Positions 42,030 through 52,015 of a stretch of 64,000 nucleotides of DNA are shown here, piece after piece. The notes under the pieces are model-generated. The model worked only from the letters and a program-made list of their open reading frames with translations. It had not been told where the DNA came from and made no database searches. The first letter of the stretch is position 1. The number at the start of each line of letters is the position of its first letter. The translations under genes were made by a program, and so were the position numbers. Source of the stretch: Actinomycetales bacterium (GTDB lineage: Bacteria > Actinomycetota > Actinomycetes > S36-B12 > UBA5976); NCBI GenBank assembly GCA_027484085.1, contig JAIXQF010000004.1, positions 1,022,162-1,086,161 on the forward strand. The letters are read 5' to 3'.

Positions 42030-44030
42030 TCAGTCTTGTGAATTTGAAGCCGAATCGTCGAGACGCTCAAGGGCAGAAATAACCGCTGACTTGTCAGTGG
42101 TCCACCACAAATTTGGTAACGATTTACGCAGGGTAGTTCCGTAGCCTGAGTTTGCGAGTCTGGAATCCAAAACCGCTACTACTCCCCGATCTTCGGTACT
42201 GCGAATCAATCGACCAACGCCTTGTGCCAATAGCAGCGCAGCTCTTGGCAAAGACACAGACCGGAAACCGCTGCCACCGGATTCATCTACGCGTGCCGAT
42301 CGGGCCGCCATCACAGGATCATCTGGACGCGGGAATGGAATTCGGTCAATGGTTACCAATGTGCAGGTGTTGCCTGGCACATCAATGCCCTGCCAAAGCG
42401 AAACCGTGCCAAGCAAACTTGATTCTGGCGTTTCTTTGAATCTGCGGACGAGATCTGAAACGGAATCACCCTTGCGAGCGACAATTATCGGACGGTCGCT
42501 GCGACCCTTAAATCGAACCGTTAGATATTCCTCAGCGCGCTCGACTCCGCGCCACGATGAGAACAGCGAAAGTGTTCGGCCGCCTGCAGCGTCAATCAAG
42601 TCACCTAGTTCGTCCAGCGCTTCTTCGGCTACCCCACTTGAACTCGGTGCAGGCAAGTTTGATGGGCAATACAAAATTCCTTGTTTGCTGTAATCGAATG
42701 GACTGCCAACGTCTAAGCCCTTCCACTTGGAATCCCCTAGCCCAACTGCTTTAGCCGTTGAGTCCATTGATCCAGCAACAGCCAGTGTGGCACTGGTTAG
42801 CACGATGGTGTGTTGACCAAATAGCGCTTCTCCGAGGAATCCGGCAACTGAAAGTGGCGCATGATGCAGCACTGCAGTTCGTGACACATCAATCCAAGTA
42901 ACGCTGTGTTCGTCTGCACTGAGTAATTCAGCGGCAACATCGTAAACATCTTTTACGGCTGCCTTAGCGCGCTGTTTCTGCGCGGCAACATCAGATTCAT
43001 CTTGCGAAGAAGTTGTCATTTCTGCTTGGGCAACTTTGTAAACATCGCGGACATCGGTGAGTGCTTTAAGCAACTGACCTTCGAAGCCTTCAATCCGAGT
43101 TGTGGTGCCCTCTCGGTTATAGCTCTCAAGCGCTAAACCTAAGTCTTCGGCAACTTCCATCATGCGATCATGCGTTGAAGGTTGAATGAATTTACGAGCC
43201 ATGCCAGTTGCTCGACCCATGCCACCGACTTCAAGCGATCCCGCGAGGGCATTTGTAGTGCGATCAACTAGTTCATGGGCTTCATCAATGATGACTGAGT
43301 CATGGTCTGGCAGAATCGGCAAGTTTTCCAATATGTCAATTGCAAGAAGTGCGTGGTTAGTAACGACAATGTCGCTGGCATGAGCTTTGTTACGAGCCGC
43401 TTCGGCAAAGCAATCTTCACCCCAAGCACATTTCGATGCGCCAACACATTCGCGACCAGAGACCGAGAGTGAGCGCCAAAGTCGGCCATCAAGTTCTTCT
43501 TCGTAGTCATCGCGATCGCCAGTATCGGTTACATCGACCCATTGCCTAAGTTTTTTGGCCTGTTTAGCTAACGCAGAAGTGGAAGTTTGAAATAGTTGTT
43601 CTTCCCCATCGTCAGCACCATCAACTTCGACTCGATTGAACTTGTCCAGGCATATGTAGTTATGACGACCCTTGAGCACGGCATAGGAAATTGGATGATC
43701 GGTTTGCTCTGATAACGCTTCAACTGCATTTGGTAGATCATGTTCAACTAGTTGTCGCTGCAATGCCAAAGTAGCGGTCGCAATTACAGTTCGGTTGGTG
43801 CCATCTGGCAGCACGCCTTTGTTGGCTCGCAAGATCGCCGGTACCAGGTAACCCAAGGACTTTCCCGTGCCAGTTCCGGCCTGAACCAATAAGTGCTCGC
43901 CCTCATTCATGGCCTTGTCGACCGCAGTTGCCATCTCGATCTGGCCTTCGCGCGGCGTGCCACCGATACCTTCGACTACTTGTTGTAGCGCGGACTCGAT
44001 GGGCTTTACAGATTTGGATTCTTTAGCCAC
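42030..44030 (-). CDS. dinG: DinG-family ATP-dependent DNA helicase
   Basis: A 666-residue XPD/DinG-like SF2 helicase. Walker A QAGTGTGKSLGYLVPAI, a Cys cluster (GRECVGASKCAWGEDCFAE) that would hold a 4Fe-4S centre, VVTNHALLAIDI, DEAH box (IIDEAHELVDR), and the C-terminal LWQGIDVPG and QGVGRLIRS. It unwinds 5'-3', including R-loops and D-loops. GTG 44030 is chosen because GAGGA lies 6 bases upstream and it overlaps hflX by only 8 bases; the frame opens at 44075. No LexA box is needed at its own start if it is read through from hflX. Confidence 0.85.
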   Translation of the reverse strand: MAKESKSVKPIESALQQVVEGIGGTPREGQIEMATAVDKAMNEGEHLLVQAGTGTGKSLGYLVPAILRANKGVLPDGTNRTVIATATLALQRQLVEHDLPNAVEALSEQTDHPISYAVLKGRHNYICLDKFNRVEVDGADDGEEQLFQTSTSALAKQAKKLRQWVDVTDTGDRDDYEEELDGRLWRSLSVSGRECVGASKCAWGEDCFAEAARNKAHASDIVVTNHALLAIDILENLPILPDHDSVIIDEAHELVDRTTNALAGSLEVGGMGRATGMARKFIQPSTHDRMMEVAEDLGLALESYNREGTTTRIEGFEGQLLKALTDVRDVYKVAQAEMTTSSQDESDVAAQKQRAKAAVKDVYDVAAELLSADEHSVTWIDVSRTAVLHHAPLSVAGFLGEALFGQHTIVLTSATLAVAGSMDSTAKAVGLGDSKWKGLDVGSPFDYSKQGILYCPSNLPAPSSSGVAEEALDELGDLIDAAGGRTLSLFSSWRGVERAEEYLTVRFKGRSDRPIIVARKGDSVSDLVRRFKETPESSLLGTVSLWQGIDVPGNTCTLVTIDRIPFPRPDDPVMAARSARVDESGGSGFRSVSLPRAALLLAQGVGRLIRSTEDRGVVAVLDSRLANSGYGTTLRKSLPNLWWTTDKSAVISALERLDDSASNSQD

Positions 44031-45414
44031 AGTATTCCTCGAGCAAGTTGGCAAGTGCTTGTGGAACTTTGGCAATCACGACGGTTCCGGATTCGGTGTC
44101 TGTGCGCGACAAGACATTGCCTTCGCGATAAGCCCGAGCTAACAAGTCTCCGCGGTCATACGGAATCGTTGCCTTTATGTCGACTTGTGGGTGCGGCAAC
44201 TGAGCTTCAATCAATGCGACAAGCTCAGCTATGCCTTGACCAGTTAAGGCCGAAATCGCAATGGCGTTCTTTTCATGTAATTTGATGCGATCGATTACAA
44301 AAGGATCGGCTGCATCTGCTTTATTGATAACAACTAGTTCTGGAATGTCGTGGGCATCAATTTCTGCCAGAACTTTACGAACTGCCGATAGCTGACCTTC
44401 TGGATCTGGATCGCTGCCGTCAACTACGTGCAAGATTAAGTCGCTAGCTGCGACTTCTTCAAGTGTGGAGCGAAATGCTTCAACTAGTTGATGCGGCAGA
44501 TCGCGCACGAACCCAACAGTGTCGGAAAGCGTGAACTCTCGGCCGCCAGGAGTCTTGGCTTGGCGGACTGTCGGATCCAAAGTTGCGAACAGCGCGTTCT
44601 CTACGAGTACTCCAGCGTCAGTTAAGCGGTTTAACAGACTTGATTTACCTGCGTTGGTGTATCCAGCGATGGCAACCGATGGGATGTTGCTACGACGGCG
44701 TTGCGCGCGTTGAGTGGTGCGAGCCACACCCATTTCTTTAATCTCGCGGCGAAGCTTTGACATCGACTTACCGATGCGCCGGCGATCAGATTCAAGCTTG
44801 GTTTCACCAGGGCCACGGGTTCCAATGCCACCGGACTGACGAGATAGCGCATCACCCCAACCACGTAGGCGTGGCAACATGTATTGCATTTGAGCCAGGC
44901 TCACTTGGGCTTTACCTTCGCGGCTTCGCGCATGCTGGGCAAAGATATCGAGGATCAACCAAGTGCGGTCGATGACTTTAACTTTCACAACCTTTTCCAT
45001 CTTGGAAAGTTGTGACGGCGAAAGTTCACCATTGCAAATCACAGTATCTGCGCCAGTTGCCATGACAATCTGGTGAAGTTCTTGTAATTTGCCCGAGCCG
45101 ATGTAAGTTGCTGGATCAGGTCGATCCCGGCGCTGGACTAAGACATCTAAAACTTGTGAGCCAGCGGTCTCGGCTAGTTGGGCAAGTTCGGCTAGTGATC
45201 TTTGGGTTTGATCAAAGTCGCCCTCGGTCCAAACTCCAATTAGAACAACTTTCTCCAAACGAAGTTGTCGGTATTCAACTTCGGTAACGTCTTGGAGTTC
45301 TGTTGAGAGACCGACCACTCGGCGAAGGCCGGATCGGGCTTCCAGGTCTAGTTCGCCTGTGGTTTGCTCTTCAAGGTTGTTATCGGCGAAACGTGGATCG
45401 AAAAATTCAGACAT
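44023..45414 (-). CDS. hflX: ribosome-associated GTPase HflX
   Basis: A 463-residue GTPase. The N-terminal HflX domain (VVLIGVW...LAQLAETAGSQVLDVLVQRRDRPDPATYIGSGK) is followed by the helical GPGETKLESDRRRIGKS linker and a G domain with G1 GYTNAGKSSLLN, DTVGFVRDLPHQLVEAF and NKAD. HflX splits stalled ribosomes under stress. Downstream of dapF by 6 bases and upstream of dinG in one operon-like run dapF-hflX-dinG. Confidence 0.95.
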   Translation of the reverse strand: MSEFFDPRFADNNLEEQTTGELDLEARSGLRRVVGLSTELQDVTEVEYRQLRLEKVVLIGVWTEGDFDQTQRSLAELAQLAETAGSQVLDVLVQRRDRPDPATYIGSGKLQELHQIVMATGADTVICNGELSPSQLSKMEKVVKVKVIDRTWLILDIFAQHARSREGKAQVSLAQMQYMLPRLRGWGDALSRQSGGIGTRGPGETKLESDRRRIGKSMSKLRREIKEMGVARTTQRAQRRRSNIPSVAIAGYTNAGKSSLLNRLTDAGVLVENALFATLDPTVRQAKTPGGREFTLSDTVGFVRDLPHQLVEAFRSTLEEVAASDLILHVVDGSDPDPEGQLSAVRKVLAEIDAHDIPELVVINKADAADPFVIDRIKLHEKNAIAISALTGQGIAELVALIEAQLPHPQVDIKATIPYDRGDLLARAYREGNVLSRTDTESGTVVIAKVPQALANLLEEYCG

Positions 45415-45420
45415 CTAGTA

Positions 45421-46278
45421 CTAGCTCTGTAACAAACTTGGCTCGATGACTCCATTGGCAACGAAAACCGCCGGTCCGCGAAGTGTCAAGACGCCATCTG
45501 AATCGCTATCGACATAAACCGTGCCACCAAGCACATCGACTTGAACCGTCCAAGGATCATTTAGATGATTGCTAGTTGCGTGCACGTAAGCGGCAGCGCA
45601 AGATCCTGAGCCGCAAGAGAGGGTCTCCCCCACACCACGCTCATGCGTACGCATAGCGATGTGTGTTGGTGACTTGGCTTGAATGAATTCAAAGTTCACA
45701 CCATCTGGGTAAGTGTTAGCTGGCAGTGCAATTGGAATCTCGGTTAGCGATCCGGCGTGGGCTATATCATCAACAACACTCACCGCATGATTGTTCATAC
45801 CTGCGATGCCAACTGCAGGCCAAGAACCAGATTCCGTTTGAACTGTGACATCCATTGGCCCCAATGAAACTCGGCCCATTGTTATTGCGATGTTTGTAAA
45901 GTCACTGTCAGTTTCAGAAATGGCAACAGTTACTGTTCCAGCACGGGTACCGATTGTGAAAAGGCCGCGACTTTCAAGTCCCGCTTCGACAAGGTAGCGA
46001 GCAAATACCCGCAGGCCATTGCCACATGTAGCGCTTTTCGAGCCGTCAGCATTTGTGTAATCCATGAAGTATTGAGCGTCATCAGTGTCGATCTCCGAAG
46101 CTTTCGCGACGCGCAAAATGCCGTCGGCCCCGATTCCTCGATGGCGATCACAAAGTGCTTGGGACAGTTCTGGCGTTACAGATTTAGGGTCAGCAAAAAA
46201 GCCTTCGAGGCCATTAACCACGATGAAATCATTGCCAGTGCCATGGCCTTTGCGAAACGGCACACCAGAATTTGTCAT
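45421..46278 (-). CDS. dapF: diaminopimelate epimerase
   Basis: A 285-residue enzyme that converts LL- to meso-diaminopimelate for lysine and peptidoglycan. Both catalytic Cys motifs are present: SATCGNGLRVFARY and ETLSCGSGSCAAA; the start FRKGHGTGNDFIVV is typical. ATG 46278 is chosen as the family start; the frame runs on upstream to 46416, but that would overlap miaA and add 46 atypical residues. Confidence 0.95.
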   Translation of the reverse strand: MTNSGVPFRKGHGTGNDFIVVNGLEGFFADPKSVTPELSQALCDRHRGIGADGILRVAKASEIDTDDAQYFMDYTNADGSKSATCGNGLRVFARYLVEAGLESRGLFTIGTRAGTVTVAISETDSDFTNIAITMGRVSLGPMDVTVQTESGSWPAVGIAGMNNHAVSVVDDIAHAGSLTEIPIALPANTYPDGVNFEFIQAKSPTHIAMRTHERGVGETLSCGSGSCAAAYVHATSNHLNDPWTVQVDVLGGTVYVDSDSDGVLTLRGPAVFVANGVIEPSLLQS

Positions 46279-46334
46279 TACTTGAATTCTACCGCGCAGC
46301 GATGGATCAGTCCGTTTGAATACCAGGCTGTGAT

Positions 46335-47228
46335 TTAAGCCTGAAGCGCAACCACATCTTGGGCAGTCAAGGAGTTGGCATCTCGCCAAAGGATGGTGGA
46401 ATCTCGGCCAAACCAAGAGTCTTGGCGTCTAGCGAATTGACGAGTGGCAATCATGGTTCGTTCTGGAGCTTGCTCAAGCGTGAACTCACCATCGAAGGCA
46501 GATAAGACCTGAGCATAACCAAGAGCCTTGCGAGCCGTTACGCCGTCGCGCAGACCTTTGGCCTCAAGCTCGCGGACTTCATCGACTAAACCTTGCTCCC
46601 ACATCAACGCAATTCGCTTAGTTATTCGTTCATCGAGTTCTGGACGTACGCGACGCAGGCCAACGCGAATACTTGGCACAATTTCGGGTAACGCAGTTAG
46701 CGATGTAACAGGCGCCTGGCCAGTAACTTCAATTACTTCAAGTGCGCGAATCACTCGGCGGGCATTTGCTGGATTCACTTTTGCGCCAGCTTCTGGATCA
46801 AAGTCCATCAAGCGTTTGTAAAGTGCGGCTATTCCGAGTTCTTCGCATTCCTGCTCTAACCTGGCTCGCACATCAGCATCACCAGGCGGGAACTGCATGT
46901 CTTCGAGAAGAGCCTGAATAAACAAACCCGATCCCCCAACAACAATCGCTCGCTTACCGCGGCCATGGATGTCGTCAATTACTTTGCGGCCAGCAACTTG
47001 GTAATCGTTGACATTTGCCATCTCGGTGATGTCGAGAACATCGAGCATGTGATGCGCAATGCCTCGGCGATCTGCAAGTGGAAGTTTCGCAGTTCCGATG
47101 TCCATGCCTTTGTAAAGCTGCATTGAATCGGCGTTAATGATTTCGCCATCGATCAATTCAGCTAGATCTAGTGACAGATCAGTTTTTCCAACAGCCGTAG
47201 CGCCGAGAATTACAAAGACTGGTTGCAT
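46335..47228 (-). CDS. miaA: tRNA dimethylallyltransferase
   Basis: A 297-residue enzyme that adds dimethylallyl to A37 of tRNAs reading U-starting codons. P-loop GATAVGKTDLSLDLA at the N-terminus, the NADSMQLYKGMDIGTAKL block, and the QFARRQDSWFGRD tail. ATG 47228 (MQPVFVIL) is preferred; a TTG six codons upstream (47246) is the alternative, and neither has a clear ribosome-binding site. It follows miaB, which acts on its product. Confidence 0.95.
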   Translation of the reverse strand: MQPVFVILGATAVGKTDLSLDLAELIDGEIINADSMQLYKGMDIGTAKLPLADRRGIAHHMLDVLDITEMANVNDYQVAGRKVIDDIHGRGKRAIVVGGSGLFIQALLEDMQFPPGDADVRARLEQECEELGIAALYKRLMDFDPEAGAKVNPANARRVIRALEVIEVTGQAPVTSLTALPEIVPSIRVGLRRVRPELDERITKRIALMWEQGLVDEVRELEAKGLRDGVTARKALGYAQVLSAFDGEFTLEQAPERTMIATRQFARRQDSWFGRDSTILWRDANSLTAQDVVALQA

Positions 47229-47247
47229 GGCTGACACTTGCGCCAAA

Positions 47248-48717
47248 CTACCGAACCGGAATGCTTGGCATTCCCAGCATTACGCCAGATTCAGTTCCTG
47301 GAGTCGTTGGCATTTGCCCAGCTTCATAGTTATCACCGGCAATTGTTTTGCGAACGGAAATCAACTTGTCAGCCAAGAAGTGGAATGGTGCAGCGTGAGT
47401 TACTTCAGCCATCACAACGTCGCCCGGACGAAGTTTGTGTTCAACGCCGTGGATGTCAGTGCGAGACACGTGAGCCAGGCGGAAGTCACGTGCGCGCCCA
47501 CTGACTCGGCCAGTTTCATCGTCTTTCCGACCTTCGCCAGTTGCCACCATAACTTCAATTTCTTTACCGATGAACTTTTTGTTTTCATCCCAAGCAATGG
47601 AATTTTGTAATTCAACTAAGCGTTCGTGACGCTCTTGAATAACTTCCTGTGGAACTTGGTTATCCATAGTTGCAGCTGGTGTACCAGGGCGCTTTGAGTA
47701 TTGGAATGTGAAGGCGCTCGAGAAGCGTGCTTGGCGAACTACTTCGAGAGTTTGCTGGAAGTCTTCCTCGGTCTCGCCTGGGAACCCAGTGATGATGTCA
47801 GTCGTGATTGCCGCATCTGGCATCGCAGCGCGCACGCGTTCGATGATGCCTAAGTATTTGTCTTGGCGGTAAGAGCGGCGCATTGCTTGCAAGATGCGAT
47901 CGCTACCGGATTGAAGTGGCATGTGAAGTTGTGGCATGACATTCCAAGTGGTGGCCATGGCTTCGATCACATTGTCAGTGAAGTCGCGTGGGTGCGGACT
48001 GGTGAAGCGAACTCGTTCAAGGCCTTCGATTTCGCCACAAGCTTTTAGTAAATCTGAAAAAGCATTGCGATCGCCAAACTCAACGCCATAGGCATTTACG
48101 TTTTGGCCAAGCAAAGTAACTTCGAGGACCCCTTGCTCAACTAGGACTTTGATTTCATTCAAGATGTCAGCCGGGCGACGATCTTTCTCGCGGCCACGTA
48201 GCGCAGGCACGATACAGAATGTGCAGGTGTTATTGCAGCCAACACTGACGCTGACCCAAGCTGAATGCGCAGCGTCACGACGAGCTGGAAGTGTTGATGG
48301 GAATACGTCTAAGGATTCAAGAATCTCAACTTGGGAATCTTTTTCAACGCGGGCACGCTCTAGCAAGATTGGTAGCGCGTCTAGGTTGTGGGTTCCGAAA
48401 ACCACATCGACATATGGTGCGCGCTTGATGATGTCGCCACGATCCTTTTGAGCCAGGCATCCCCCAACAGCAATCTGGAGCTTCGGGTTCTTCTCCTTGA
48501 GAGGCACAAGCTGACTGAGTGCGCCATACAGCTTGTTCGAAGCATTCTCGCGGACTGCACAAGTATTGAAAACTATGACGTCAGGCTGCTGGCCTTCAGG
48601 AACTGCCAAGTAGCCAGCCGCATCTAAAAGGCCAGCGAATCGCTCGGAGTCGTGAACATTCATCTGGCAGCCCATGGTGCGCACCTCATAGGTGCTGGAT
48701 GCGTTAGTTGAAGTCAC
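47248..48717 (-). CDS. miaB: tRNA-2-methylthio-N6-dimethylallyladenosine synthase
   Basis: A 489-residue radical-SAM methylthiotransferase. N-terminal UPF0004 part with [19 protein letters not shown] and VGGCLAQ Cys residues for the auxiliary cluster. The radical-SAM motif is [12 protein letters not shown] (CxxxCxxC), and a TRAM domain is near the C-terminus ([14 protein letters not shown]). It methylthiolates the i6A37 made by MiaA. A short C-terminal extension (about 35 residues) follows TRAM. Confidence 0.96.
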   Translation of the reverse strand: MTSTNASSTYEVRTMGCQMNVHDSERFAGLLDAAGYLAVPEGQQPDVIVFNTCAVRENASNKLYGALSQLVPLKEKNPKLQIAVGGCLAQKDRGDIIKRAPYVDVVFGTHNLDALPILLERARVEKDSQVEILESLDVFPSTLPARRDAAHSAWVSVSVGCNNTCTFCIVPALRGREKDRRPADILNEIKVLVEQGVLEVTLLGQNVNAYGVEFGDRNAFSDLLKACGEIEGLERVRFTSPHPRDFTDNVIEAMATTWNVMPQLHMPLQSGSDRILQAMRRSYRQDKYLGIIERVRAAMPDAAITTDIITGFPGETEEDFQQTLEVVRQARFSSAFTFQYSKRPGTPAATMDNQVPQEVIQERHERLVELQNSIAWDENKKFIGKEIEVMVATGEGRKDDETGRVSGRARDFRLAHVSRTDIHGVEHKLRPGDVVMAEVTHAAPFHFLADKLISVRKTIAGDNYEAGQMPTTPGTESGVMLGMPSIPVR

Positions 48718-48808
48718 TACGCAATTCTAGACAAAGATGGAGTGACACATACTCACCTGAAGTGCCCTAATTCACTCGAAGTCAGGCATGGTGATTGAAC
48801 CCTAGCGC

Positions 48809-49699
48809 CTAGTTTCCCTTTGAAAGTGGAGGTGTGTGAACAACCGCTGCGTTAACCAGTTCAACTCGATAAGCTGCAACGGAAGCTTCACTATTCAAAG
48901 TACATCCTCCAAACATCATCATGGAGCTAAATTGATGAGTCACTACAGTGGTGTCCACAAGTTGGTATTCCCGGGTAGCGCTGGATTGATCGCGAACGAA
49001 CCTGAGGGCAGCAGGGCCGTAATCGTCATAATCTGACTGGCGCACGTAGGGCGTTCCAGAGCAGCTTGAATTTTGATAATACAGATAGGTATAAATTGGT
49101 CGCCCGCTAGGTTCAAACAAATTTATATTGCCTAAACTTTCGCCAATTCGAACTTCGGTTCCGTTCAGCAGCATAGTGAATCCTGAAGATTCAAAAGTGC
49201 CCTCCCTGAAATCCTCTACAGTAGAAAATTCCCCTGTCCAGTCACCCAAGACTCGACCCAAGGAGTCCTTCACGAAAAATCCTGTGCTACTTGTTGGATT
49301 TGGAGTTGGAGATGCGGTGCTGCCTCCGCCTGCTGGTCCTTGTGGGCCTTCAGGACCTTGTGCACCTTGAGGACCTTGTGGGCCTTCAGGACCTTGTGCA
49401 CCCGTGTCGCCTCGAGGGCCTTGTGGACCAGTAGCACCGGTTGCTCCTCTAGATCCAGCCCCATTCCATTGCCAACGCGTCTCACCGCTCTTGCATGCTT
49501 TATTGGACGCAACCATTCGCATTACGCCAGTTGAATTATTCGAGCAGGCGTAAAACGTCGCAGCTGTCTTGCCTGCGATGGTCCTTGTGCTTCCATTTAC
49601 AACAACACCAGATCCAATCACGAGAACTGCAATCGTTGCGATACTTGTAACCCGAAATCCGATAGACCTTGGGTTCAAATTCTTAGGGCTAAAACTCAT
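48809..49699 (-). CDS. secreted collagen-like triplet-repeat protein (second copy)
   Basis: A 296-residue protein with a signal/anchor segment (SIATIAVLVIGSGVVVNG), a short Cys-containing module (FYACSNNSTGVMRMVASNKACKSGETRWQWN), about 16 Gly-X-Y triplets rich in Pro, Gln and Glu (residues about 83-126), a short linker and a C-terminal head of about 155 residues. Same plan as 40696-41532, but with a different head and triplet composition. Probably exported and trimeric. It lies between miaB and recX without being part of either unit. Confidence 0.75.
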   Translation of the reverse strand: MSFSPKNLNPRSIGFRVTSIATIAVLVIGSGVVVNGSTRTIAGKTAATFYACSNNSTGVMRMVASNKACKSGETRWQWNGAGSRGATGATGPQGPRGDTGAQGPEGPQGPQGAQGPEGPQGPAGGGSTASPTPNPTSSTGFFVKDSLGRVLGDWTGEFSTVEDFREGTFESSGFTMLLNGTEVRIGESLGNINLFEPSGRPIYTYLYYQNSSCSGTPYVRQSDYDDYGPAALRFVRDQSSATREYQLVDTTVVTHQFSSMMMFGGCTLNSEASVAAYRVELVNAAVVHTPPLSKGN

Positions 49700-49778
49700 A
49701 TGAAGAGTTTACGTTTTCACGCAGTAACTAATCCCTAAAAACAGCAAATGCCGACAAATTTGCAAAATGTGCTTCGGA

Positions 49779-50363
49779 TTAGGATAAAAACGCTATTTCT
49801 TCTGCGCCATTGAAATCAGCAGCTTCGAGGTCGTTGATCACGCGAAGGGCGATTGAAGTGTTGTAACCCTTGCGTGCCAGTAACCCAAAGAGCCGGCGCT
49901 TGCGAACTTCTGGTTCTAGGCGCGACATCGCCCGAGCTTTTCGTTCAACCAACTCAGTAGCCATGCGAAGTTCGTCATCATCGGATACCACAAGTAGTGC
50001 ATCTTCGATGATTTCTTGATCAACGCCCTTTTGGCGCAGTTGCTGGCGTAAGACCGAACGAGAAACGCGCTTGGTGTTGCATCTGGAGCGAATCAAGAGT
50101 TCGGCATAGGCAGCATCATCGACCATACCGATTTCTTCAAAGCGATCCAGCACGCTCTTAGCTACATCCGGCTCGACGTTTCGCTTCGCTAACGCAGTTT
50201 CTAGTTCTTTGCGCGAGCGTGGCATGAAGTTAAGTTGATTTAGAACTATGTTGCGCGCCTCGGCATGCGAATCCTTAGCGCTACTTTCATGCGCAACTAA
50301 AACAGCCTCGGTGGCACTAATTAAGTCGTTAAGACTTGGCTTAGTATCCACCGAGGCGTCCAT
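49779..50363 (-). CDS. recX: RecA regulatory protein RecX
   Basis: A 194-residue three-helix-repeat protein. The blocks LNFMPRSRKELETALAKRNV, DDAAYAELLIRSR and SRSVLRQQLRQKGVDQEIIEDAL are typical of RecX, which inhibits RecA filament extension. Placed 33 bases after recA on the same strand, the standard actinobacterial pair, so it is co-induced through the recA LexA box. Confidence 0.93.
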   Translation of the reverse strand: MDASVDTKPSLNDLISATEAVLVAHESSAKDSHAEARNIVLNQLNFMPRSRKELETALAKRNVEPDVAKSVLDRFEEIGMVDDAAYAELLIRSRCNTKRVSRSVLRQQLRQKGVDQEIIEDALLVVSDDDELRMATELVERKARAMSRLEPEVRKRRLFGLLARKGYNTSIALRVINDLEAADFNGAEEIAFLS

Positions 50364-50396
50364 TCGTTTTAGAACTTATTTAAGAAGCGAGAAGGA

Positions 50397-51491
50397 TTAA
50401 TCCTCTTCTGGCATTTCTTCGTCATCATCAATTGAAACTGGCACTACTGCTAGTTCAGGCTTAGCTGCAGCCATCTTCTTTTCCTTGATCTGACGTTCCA
50501 ATTCGTTGGTAAGACCTGGGTTGTCCTTTAGGTACTTGCGAGCATTTTCCTTGCCCTGACCAAGCTGATCGCCATCGTGGGTGTACCAGGCACCGGACTT
50601 ACGAACAAAGCCTTCTTCGACAGCCATGTCCAAGATGCCACCTTCACGTGAGATGCCTTCGCCATAAAGAATGTCGAATTCAGCCTGCTTGAATGGTGGC
50701 GCAACCTTGTTCTTAACAACCTTTACGCGAGTACGGTTACCAACTGGCTCAGTACCGTCCTTCAAAGTTTCGATGCGACGAATGTCTAGGCGAACTGATG
50801 CGTAGAACTTAAGAGCCTTGCCACCAGTTGTGGTTTCAGGACTTCCGAACATTACGCCGATCTTGTCGCGCAACTGGTTAATGAAGATACAAGTTGTGTT
50901 GTTGGTGGAAAGTGCACCGGTGATCTTGCGAAGAGCCTGAGACATCAAGCGAGCTTGTAGACCCATGTGGCTATCGCCCATTTCACCTTCGATTTCAGCG
51001 CGTGGCACAAGTGCAGCAACTGAGTCGATAACGATAAGTGACAATGCGCCAGAACGAATCAACATGTCTGCGATTTCTAGGGCTTGTTCACCGGTGTCTG
51101 GCTGTGAAACCAAAAGGTTGTCGATGTCTACGCCAAGCTTCTTTGCATACTCTGGATCAAATGCATGCTCAGCATCAACGAAAGCCGCAATGCCACCAGC
51201 GGCTTGGCAGTTGGCAATTGCGTGAAGTGCAAGTGTGGTCTTACCGGAAGATTCTGGACCGTAGATTTCAACTACGCGACCACGTGGCAGGCCGCCAATA
51301 CCCAAAGCGATGTCCAATGCGATGGAACCGGTTGGGATGGCCTCAACTGGAACACGATCTTCCTGGCCGAGCTTCATGATTGAGCCCTTGCCGAACTGGC
51401 GTTCGATTTGAGCTAGCGCAGTATCAAGCGCCTTGTCGCGATCGTTGGTTTCGCGAGCGGTTGGCTCTTTTGCGGATTTTGCACTTGCCAT
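50397..51491 (-). CDS. recA: recombinase RecA
   Basis: A 364-residue strand-exchange ATPase and LexA co-protease. N-terminal [20 protein letters not shown], Walker [34 protein letters not shown], the loop 2 block [20 protein letters not shown] and an acidic C-terminal tail. The start ATG follows AGGAG by 6 bases. A LexA box lies about 200 bases upstream (51691-51706). No intein. Confidence 0.98.
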   Translation of the reverse strand: MASAKSAKEPTARETNDRDKALDTALAQIERQFGKGSIMKLGQEDRVPVEAIPTGSIALDIALGIGGLPRGRVVEIYGPESSGKTTLALHAIANCQAAGGIAAFVDAEHAFDPEYAKKLGVDIDNLLVSQPDTGEQALEIADMLIRSGALSLIVIDSVAALVPRAEIEGEMGDSHMGLQARLMSQALRKITGALSTNNTTCIFINQLRDKIGVMFGSPETTTGGKALKFYASVRLDIRRIETLKDGTEPVGNRTRVKVVKNKVAPPFKQAEFDILYGEGISREGGILDMAVEEGFVRKSGAWYTHDGDQLGQGKENARKYLKDNPGLTNELERQIKEKKMAAAKPELAVVPVSIDDDEEMPEED

Positions 51492-51690
51492 TTCGTGTCT
51501 CCTATGAGTCTGGTTAAGACCGGTATTCGGTACTTTTTGATTAGAACCGAAACGTTAGTTGCGACCTACGACAGTTCCGGCAAAAGCGTGTCGGCCTGTG
51601 TGTCGCGAGCCCCTGTGAAGTATTGATCAGGAATCCGTGCCTGGCCTTGCGCTTTATCGGGCACTGTTTTGTGCTCGCAGTAGTACGTTA

Positions 51691-51706
51691 TCGAACACCT
51701 GTTCGA
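51691..51706. promoter_or_regulatory. LexA box upstream of recA
   Basis: TCGAACACCTGTTCGA, a perfect match to the actinobacterial SOS palindrome, 200 bases before the recA start. The gap 51492-51735 otherwise holds the recA leader and no gene. Confidence 0.85.
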
Positions 51707-51735
51707 ATGGCTATTCGACACGCCGAAAGGGCGAG

Positions 51736-51930
51736 TTATCGATATTTTGGGTGTAAATCAAGGGTTTGATGGACTGCGCGCCAGACTGTCTGGGTGTCTT
51801 CGCCCTGCGAAAGGGCCTCATTGACGGTTCGCCCGCCCAGGCTGGGCACATGAAAATCAGCCGCCCAGGACCTGGCATAGGAAGCCCCAAGTGCTTGCTC
51901 CATGCGATCCCAAAAGTCGGTAAGCCTCAT
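51736..51930 (-). CDS. DUF3046 protein
   Basis: A 64-residue protein matching the small actinobacterial DUF3046 family: MRLTDFWDRMEQALG, YARSWAADFHVPSLGGRTVNEAL and the Trp-containing TQTVWRAVHQ. Function unknown; it is regularly found next to recA in actinobacteria, as here. It reads toward recA. Confidence 0.9.
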   Translation of the reverse strand: MRLTDFWDRMEQALGASYARSWAADFHVPSLGGRTVNEALSQGEDTQTVWRAVHQTLDLHPKYR

Positions 51931-51948
51931 GACAGGTAACCATATCTG

Positions 51949-51990
51949 AAAACCCGAGTACAGCTATGGAGTTAGCCGTACCCGGGGTTT
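51949..51990 (-). terminator. ald terminator
   Basis: On the minus strand AAACCC-C-GGGTAC pairs with GTACTCGGGTTT (one bulge, one G-U), followed by TTC; it lies 26 bases after the alanine dehydrogenase stop. The plus strand side is also T-rich, so it may work in both directions. Confidence 0.65.
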
Positions 51991-52015
51991 CGTTGTTTAG
52001 AACTAGATCAATTGA

